DNA from: Brevibacillus fortis
Lineage (GTDB): Bacteria > Bacillota > Bacilli > Brevibacillales > Brevibacillaceae
Assembly (NCBI RefSeq): GCF_003013395.1
Contig: NZ_PXZM01000026.1
Location: 1 to 55,828 of the forward strand
Direction of reading: 5' to 3'
DNA: 55,828 nucleotides
Position 1 is the first letter of the stretch. Each line of letters opens with the position of its first letter. Below the pieces are notes generated by a model, which saw only the letters and a program-made list of their open reading frames with translations, was not told where the DNA came from and did no database searches. A program made the translations under genes and the position numbers. Positions 51,872 through 55,828 of the stretch are shown here, one piece after another.

Positions 51872-52070
51872 GAATCCTTCCTAAATATTCTTGCCTCCGC
51901 AGCATTTTTCCCTTTGTAACTTTTAACCATACATCTCCGTCTAAATTCCAGGTACTTTTTGTAAAAAACACCTTACCTCTTCCCTGTGATCCAACTGATC
52001 CGAAAGGCAGCTTGTACTATTGCATGCCTGAGAAAGAGGTCGTTTCCAAAGTGATCAGGAGTTTCTCGTT
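51872..52070. other. intergenic region between suf promoter and pckA terminator
   Basis: Non-coding on both strands as far as seen up to the small ORF at 52071. It contains the upstream part of a plus-strand transcript that may end at the terminator at 52174-52199; no clear promoter was found. Confidence 0.4.
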
Positions 52071-52157
52071 ATGTATCGCTATCACTCCACTGAAGAGGTC
52101 CCTTCGGAAGCTTACCTGACTCTTTTCCGACAGTCAAATGGAAATGGTAACAAGTAA
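52071..52157 (+). CDS. short plus-strand ORF before a terminator
   Basis: 28 residues from an ATG with CAGGAG 9 bases upstream: MYRYHSTEEVPSEAYLTLF then RQSNGNGNK. It lies in the gap between suf and pckA and is followed by a good terminator, which supports transcription. No family recognised; a small leader peptide or a small RNA is also possible. Confidence 0.35.
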   Translation: MYRYHSTEEVPSEAYLTLFRQSNGNGNK

Positions 52158-52173
52158 CGGATAAGCTCAAAAT

Positions 52174-52199
52174 CGTCGGTCACACGCTGACGTTTTTTT
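52174..52199 (+). terminator. plus-strand terminator in suf-pckA gap
   Basis: CGTCGG pairs with CTGACG (one G-T pair) around TCACACG, followed by seven Ts on the plus strand. It ends whatever transcript holds the short ORF at 52071. Confidence 0.65.
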
Positions 52200-52211
52200 C
52201 TGTTTTCACGA

Positions 52212-52249
52212 AGAAAAAACGGATAGACCTTATTGTCTACCCGTTTCTT
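52212..52249 (-). terminator. pckA terminator
   Basis: On the minus strand AACGGGTAGAC pairs with GTCTATCCGTT around AATAAG, followed by TTTTC. The reverse side also has TTTCTTT, so it may work in both directions. Confidence 0.8.
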
Positions 52250-52259
52250 TCCTATTGCA

Positions 52260-53843
52260 TTACTTTACTTTTGGACCCGCATTCGCAATATCTGCTGCAT
52301 TCGGGAATTTTTTCTCGAAGTTCTCAATGAAGCGTGCAGCCAGATCAGCCGCTTGCTTGTCGTAGTCTTCCTTGTTTGTCCATGTATTGCGTGGTTGCAG
52401 AACTTCAGCAGGAACGTTCGGGCAAGAAGTCGGTACTTGTACTCCGAAAATCTCGTCAGCTACATAGTCTACCTTTTCCAGCTCACCGTTCAATGCTGCT
52501 GTTACCATCGCACGTGTGTAGGACAGCTTCATCCGTTTTCCAACACCTACCGGGCCACCAGTCCAACCAGTGTTCACCAGGTATACTTGAACCTTGCGCT
52601 CGTCAATCTTCTTACCGAGCATTTCCGCATATACTACCGGATACAGTGGCAAGAATGGAGATCCGAAGCAAGTAGAAAACTCTGTTTGCGGAGCAGTTAC
52701 GCCACGCTCTGTACCTGCCATTTTGCTGGTGTAGCCAGACAGGAAGTGGTACATCGCTTGCTCTTTATTCAGCTTGGAGATTGGAGGCAATACACCGAAC
52801 GAATCGGCTGTCAAAAAGACGATGACATTTGGTTGCCCGCCCACGCCTGGAATCACAGCACCCGGAATCGCTTCCACTGGGTACGCAGCACGTGTATTCT
52901 CTGTATATTTGATGCTATCGTAGTCTGCTACACGAGTCTCTTCGTTTACGTCTACATTTTCAAGCACGGTACCGAACTGGATTGCTTTCCAAATTTGCGG
53001 TTCGCCTTCTTCAGATAGCTTCACGCATTTTGCATAGCATCCGCCTTCGATATTGAACACGCCATTGTCAGACCAGCCATGCTCATCATCACCGATCAAG
53101 AAACGGTCCGGGTCAGCAGACAGCGTTGTTTTTCCTGTACCGGACAATCCGAAGAACAGGGCAACGTCTCCATCTTTGCCTACGTTTGCAGAGCAGTGCA
53201 TCGAGAGTACATTGCGCTCTGGAAGCAGCATGTTCATGACGCTGAAGATGGACTTTTTCATTTCGCCTGCATACTCAGTGCCACCGATCAACACTGTCTT
53301 TTGCTCAAAGCTCATTACGATGAAGGTCTCGGAGTTCGTGCCGTGTACGGCAGGATTTGCCTTGAAATTAGGGGCATAGATAACGGTGAATTCTGATTGG
53401 TGCGTAGCCAGTTCTTCTTCGGATGGACGGATGAACAACTGACGTGCAAACAGGTTATGCCAAGCAAATTCGTTCACTACGCGGATTGGCAGGCGATAGG
53501 TTGTATCTGCCCCTGCAAAACCATCGAAGACAAACAGTTCATCTTTTGATTGCAAGTATTGGAGCACGTCTTGTTGAAGTGCTTGGAATTTTTCAGTACT
53601 GATTGGTTGGTTAACCGGACCCCAGTTGATTTTATCGTGTACGGAAGCTTCGTCCACCACAAATTTGTCCTTTGGCGAACGGCCGGTAAACTTCCCTGTT
53701 AGCGCATTGAGCGCCCCCTTATCGGTCAAAATCCCTTCGCCACGCTTCACTGCCATTTCAACAAGATTAGCTACAGGCAAGTTATGATACACTTTTGTAG
53801 CTCCAAGAATGTCAGTAAGCTTTTGAACCGTATTGGTTTCCAT
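52260..53843 (-). CDS. pckA: phosphoenolpyruvate carboxykinase (ATP)
   Basis: 527 residues; [17 protein letters not shown] is the P-loop kinase motif, and the N-terminal [16 protein letters not shown], the DGFAGAD site and the [15 protein letters not shown] end ([20 protein letters not shown]) are typical. It makes PEP from oxaloacetate for gluconeogenesis. Not part of the suf operon; has its own promoter region and terminator. Confidence 0.96.
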   Translation of the reverse strand: METNTVQKLTDILGATKVYHNLPVANLVEMAVKRGEGILTDKGALNALTGKFTGRSPKDKFVVDEASVHDKINWGPVNQPISTEKFQALQQDVLQYLQSKDELFVFDGFAGADTTYRLPIRVVNEFAWHNLFARQLFIRPSEEELATHQSEFTVIYAPNFKANPAVHGTNSETFIVMSFEQKTVLIGGTEYAGEMKKSIFSVMNMLLPERNVLSMHCSANVGKDGDVALFFGLSGTGKTTLSADPDRFLIGDDEHGWSDNGVFNIEGGCYAKCVKLSEEGEPQIWKAIQFGTVLENVDVNEETRVADYDSIKYTENTRAAYPVEAIPGAVIPGVGGQPNVIVFLTADSFGVLPPISKLNKEQAMYHFLSGYTSKMAGTERGVTAPQTEFSTCFGSPFLPLYPVVYAEMLGKKIDERKVQVYLVNTGWTGGPVGVGKRMKLSYTRAMVTAALNGELEKVDYVADEIFGVQVPTSCPNVPAEVLQPRNTWTNKEDYDKQAADLAARFIENFEKKFPNAADIANAGPKVK

Positions 53844-53915
53844 GTGTGAACGATCTCCTTCCCAAAATGTGTACCATTTATTGTGACTTTCTAATTGTCG
53901 CTCGATTATGTAATT

Positions 53916-53944
53916 AGTATATCACATTTAGCTAAATAAGCTAC
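53916..53944 (-). promoter_or_regulatory. pckA promoter region with inverted repeat
   Basis: The minus strand contains TGATATACT, an extended -10 (53924-53916), with a poor -35 17 bases upstream. TAGCT-AAATA-AGCTA (53929-53943) is an inverted repeat over the upstream part, a possible repressor site of the CcpN type known for Bacillus pckA; the identity is inference. Confidence 0.5.
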
Positions 53945-54076
53945 ATAATTTTATAATCTCTTATGGAGAATGTGTGAATAACCCTCCTCATGCGTATTAT
54001 TCCCCAACAGCAGTATTTTGTCCACAAACCAAGCAGTCTATCGACTATTAGTGAAATACACAGAGGCATTTTCCCC

Positions 54077-54120
54077 ACAAAAAGAGCAACACCAAGAGTT
54101 TACTCCCTTAGTGTTGCTCT
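54077..54120 (-). terminator. terminator of amidohydrolase gene
   Basis: On the minus strand GAGCAACAC and GTGTTGCTC form the stem, with AAG/CTT inside, followed by TTTTTG. It lies just after the gene's stop at 54137. Confidence 0.8.
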
Positions 54121-54136
54121 CACAAGGCATAAAGAT

Positions 54137-55279
54137 TTACGTATTTTCAAACGTTTTTACGACTGTTTGACACAAAATCGCCACACCTTTTTCCAATGCA
54201 GAGCGGTCAAAATGCATCAGCGGGTGATGAAGCCCCGGCACCAAATCACAGCCGAGAGCCAGCATCGTCGCCTTGATATGAGGGCGCTCCACCGTATAGT
54301 AGTGGAAATCCTCCGCACCTGGACTGACTGGCGCCGCTCGCAAATTCTCTTGACCGAGCACATCTATGATCGCCTGCTCCATAAATGCCTTGGCTTGATC
54401 ATCGACCTCTGCCGCTACCATACGGGACCCCGACTCTACCTCTATGCGTGCCTGAAAAGACTCCGCGATTCCGTCGATCATTTGACGAACACGATTCACG
54501 AGGTCATCCATCGCCTGATTCGTCTGCGCTCGCAGATCGAGAGCGAAACGCGCCTTGTCTGGAATAATGTTGTAGCTCTCTCCCCCGGCTTGCAGCATGG
54601 TCATTTTGACGGTGGCAGGCACCATCGGGTTGATATGTATATGTCCGAGACCAGAGATAATCGCTCCCGCTACTTCTATCACGTTGATCCCGAGATGTGG
54701 TCTCGCTCCGTGCGCAGCTACTCCATGTATTTCCCCGTAGAGAAACATGGCTGCTCCGTTGTAGATGGCGGGTCCCGCTGTTCCATTTGCCATCTCCTGA
54801 ATCGGTCGTAAGTGAACACCGTACAAATAATCGATGTCATCGACGACACCTTTCTCCACCAGCTTCAATGCACCCGTTCCTTTTTCTTCTGCTGGTTGGA
54901 ACAAAATCTTTAATGTTCCCGGCGGTTGATATCCAGCGGCAACCAATGCTTCTACCGTTTCCACGATCAGTGTCATATGGGCGTCATGACCGCAGGAGTG
55001 ATTCGCGCGCCACTCACCGCCCACTTCTTGCCAGAGAGCATCGATGTCTGTACGCAAGCCAACAACTGGCTTTCCTTCGCCCCATTCAGCTACCAATCCT
55101 GTACAATCGTCAAAAGTCGTAACACGCAGTCCCAAGGCCCGCATGCGCTCCGCCAAATAACGAGTCGTTTCTACTTCCTTCCAGCTTATCTCCGGATTTT
55201 CATGCAGATGACGGAATGTTTCGGCAATAGCATCTTTACGTGCAGCAACTGTCTGTTTCAACGACATAGCAGTGGACAT
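54137..55279 (-). CDS. M20 family amidohydrolase, AmhX-like
   Basis: 380 residues; metal-binding NHSCGHDAHM, FQPAEEKGTG and the late PGAEDFHYY site are typical of M20 aminoacylase or hippurate hydrolase enzymes. VTTFDDCTGLVAEWGEGKPVV strongly resembles the AmhX of Bacillus. It would remove acyl groups from amino acids or auxin-type conjugates; the substrate is unknown. Start at the ATG after GGAGG. Confidence 0.88.
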   Translation of the reverse strand: MSTAMSLKQTVAARKDAIAETFRHLHENPEISWKEVETTRYLAERMRALGLRVTTFDDCTGLVAEWGEGKPVVGLRTDIDALWQEVGGEWRANHSCGHDAHMTLIVETVEALVAAGYQPPGTLKILFQPAEEKGTGALKLVEKGVVDDIDYLYGVHLRPIQEMANGTAGPAIYNGAAMFLYGEIHGVAAHGARPHLGINVIEVAGAIISGLGHIHINPMVPATVKMTMLQAGGESYNIIPDKARFALDLRAQTNQAMDDLVNRVRQMIDGIAESFQARIEVESGSRMVAAEVDDQAKAFMEQAIIDVLGQENLRAAPVSPGAEDFHYYTVERPHIKATMLALGCDLVPGLHHPLMHFDRSALEKGVAILCQTVVKTFENT

Positions 55280-55337
55280 CAAAGCGCCTCCTCCAAAACC
55301 ATTTCTTCCTATTATATCACACTACCCAATAGACAGT

Positions 55338-55679
55338 TCACCGACAGGTCAGTCGCAAAATGGCATCGAGCTTTAATTGGTCGCGCAATGGTCCTGCTAT
55401 TTGCACCTTTTCTTTGGCCAGTACATAGACAAGCTCATCGCCGCCAAGCAGCATGTGCATTTGCTTCTCCGCTCCCCTGATGATCAAATCGGCAGACTGC
55501 TCTTCTGTCCATATGTCCCAGGATGCAACACCTTTTGCTATCGTCAATTGCCATTGTGACGGTGAATCATCCACAACAATTCCGATCCTGCGCTCCCATC
55601 CTGCTGTTAGAAATCGCAAGTGTGCTTTTCCTTGCAGTCTCTCACCCAGTTCAAAAAGCAGTCTGCCCATTCCGATCAT
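55338..55679 (-). CDS. SCP2 sterol-transfer-like protein
   Basis: 113 residues from the ATG at 55679 after AGGGGTGG. GRLLFELGERLQGKAHLRFLTAGWERRIGIVVDDSPSQWQLTI, then ADLIIRGAEKQMHMLLGGDE matches the SCP2-like fold, with a lipid-binding pocket. Bacillus relatives occur as single small proteins; role unknown. A frame start further upstream (to 55754) is less supported. Bases 55755-55828 include GGAGGAG near the end, perhaps for a next plus-strand gene. Confidence 0.7.
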   Translation of the reverse strand: MIGMGRLLFELGERLQGKAHLRFLTAGWERRIGIVVDDSPSQWQLTIAKGVASWDIWTEEQSADLIIRGAEKQMHMLLGGDELVYVLAKEKVQIAGPLRDQLKLDAILRLTCR

Positions 55680-55828
55680 CGGCACGCCACCCCTCTCTTC
55701 CCATTGGGTTCGTGGCCTGTCTGGTCGAATCCTTTGGCGAGGAATAAGAGTCACTGTCGGCTGTTGTCAGGGTGGTCATCTTTTTCTCGACAGCGTTTTC
55801 GCATATATAGTGGAGGAGAAGAAAAAGC

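Noticed and set aside
52233..53018. 261-residue open frame antisense to pckA
   Set aside because: Shadow of pckA.
53990..54811. 273-residue open frame antisense to the amidohydrolase
   Set aside because: Shadow of a real gene; Arg/His/Cys-rich.

Overview
The window comes from a Gram-positive Bacillota chromosome, most likely Brevibacillus or a close Paenibacillaceae relative. This is inferred from the sufC-sufD-sufS-sufU-sufB order, the strong AGGAGG ribosome binding sites, the ATP-type pckA, an AmhX-like hydrolase and the phage types; no species-level marker was read. About 46 kb is the right part of a prophage whose left end lies outside the window. The remaining 9 kb is host chromosome.

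Prophage layout. Nearly all genes lie on the minus strand, so transcription runs from high to low coordinates. Positions 49-1468 hold lysis genes (small membrane protein, amidase, holin), cut off from the tail genes by a terminator. Positions 1553-16096 form a P2-like contractile tail: deacetylase, fibre, gpI, gpJ, gpW/gp25, gpU, gpV, gpD, gpX, tape measure, a chaperone pair with a -1 frameshift, tube, sheath and completion proteins. Positions 16399-23268 form a lambda-like head and packaging module (gpE capsid, gpD decoration, ClpP-type protease with a nested scaffold, gpB portal, gpW-like protein, GpA terminase, small terminase). A possible cos region (23269-23463), a ParB-methyltransferase and an ArpU-like regulator mark the late/early border. 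Positions 25634-30409 hold small accessory genes (two YopX, RusA). Positions 30430-39393 are replication and recombination: a repeat-rich possible origin, an AEP primase-helicase, an SF2 helicase, a DUF669 protein, a Sak4-like ATPase and an SbcC-like ATPase. Positions 39567-42080 hold small regulators and a CI/Cro-like switch with visible operators and opposed promoters.

The most interesting region is 42092-45249. An HTH-TPR receptor of the RRNPP/arbitrium type (42664-43896) is followed 25 bp later by an unlisted 55-residue secreted peptide precursor (42471-42638). The likely mature part of that precursor begins and ends with the same pentapeptide, GPPEW. Downstream come a 9-bp inverted repeat, a promoter embedded in a terminator, and a small ORF that converges on the CI-like repressor. 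This layout parallels aimR-aimP-aimX. Upstream of the receptor lies an apparent structured RNA gene (44008-44111) with its own promoter and terminator, then a divergent pair whose promoters share one palindromic -35 hexamer. A second plus-strand RNA gene candidate lies at 23768-23866.

Host part. The integrase gene (45309-46463) ends 61 bp from the 3' end of sufB, so the phage sits just behind the suf Fe-S cluster operon (sufCDSUB, 46525-51720). After it come pckA, an M20 amidohydrolase and an SCP2-like protein. All functional names rest on reading the proteins by eye; no database search was possible.
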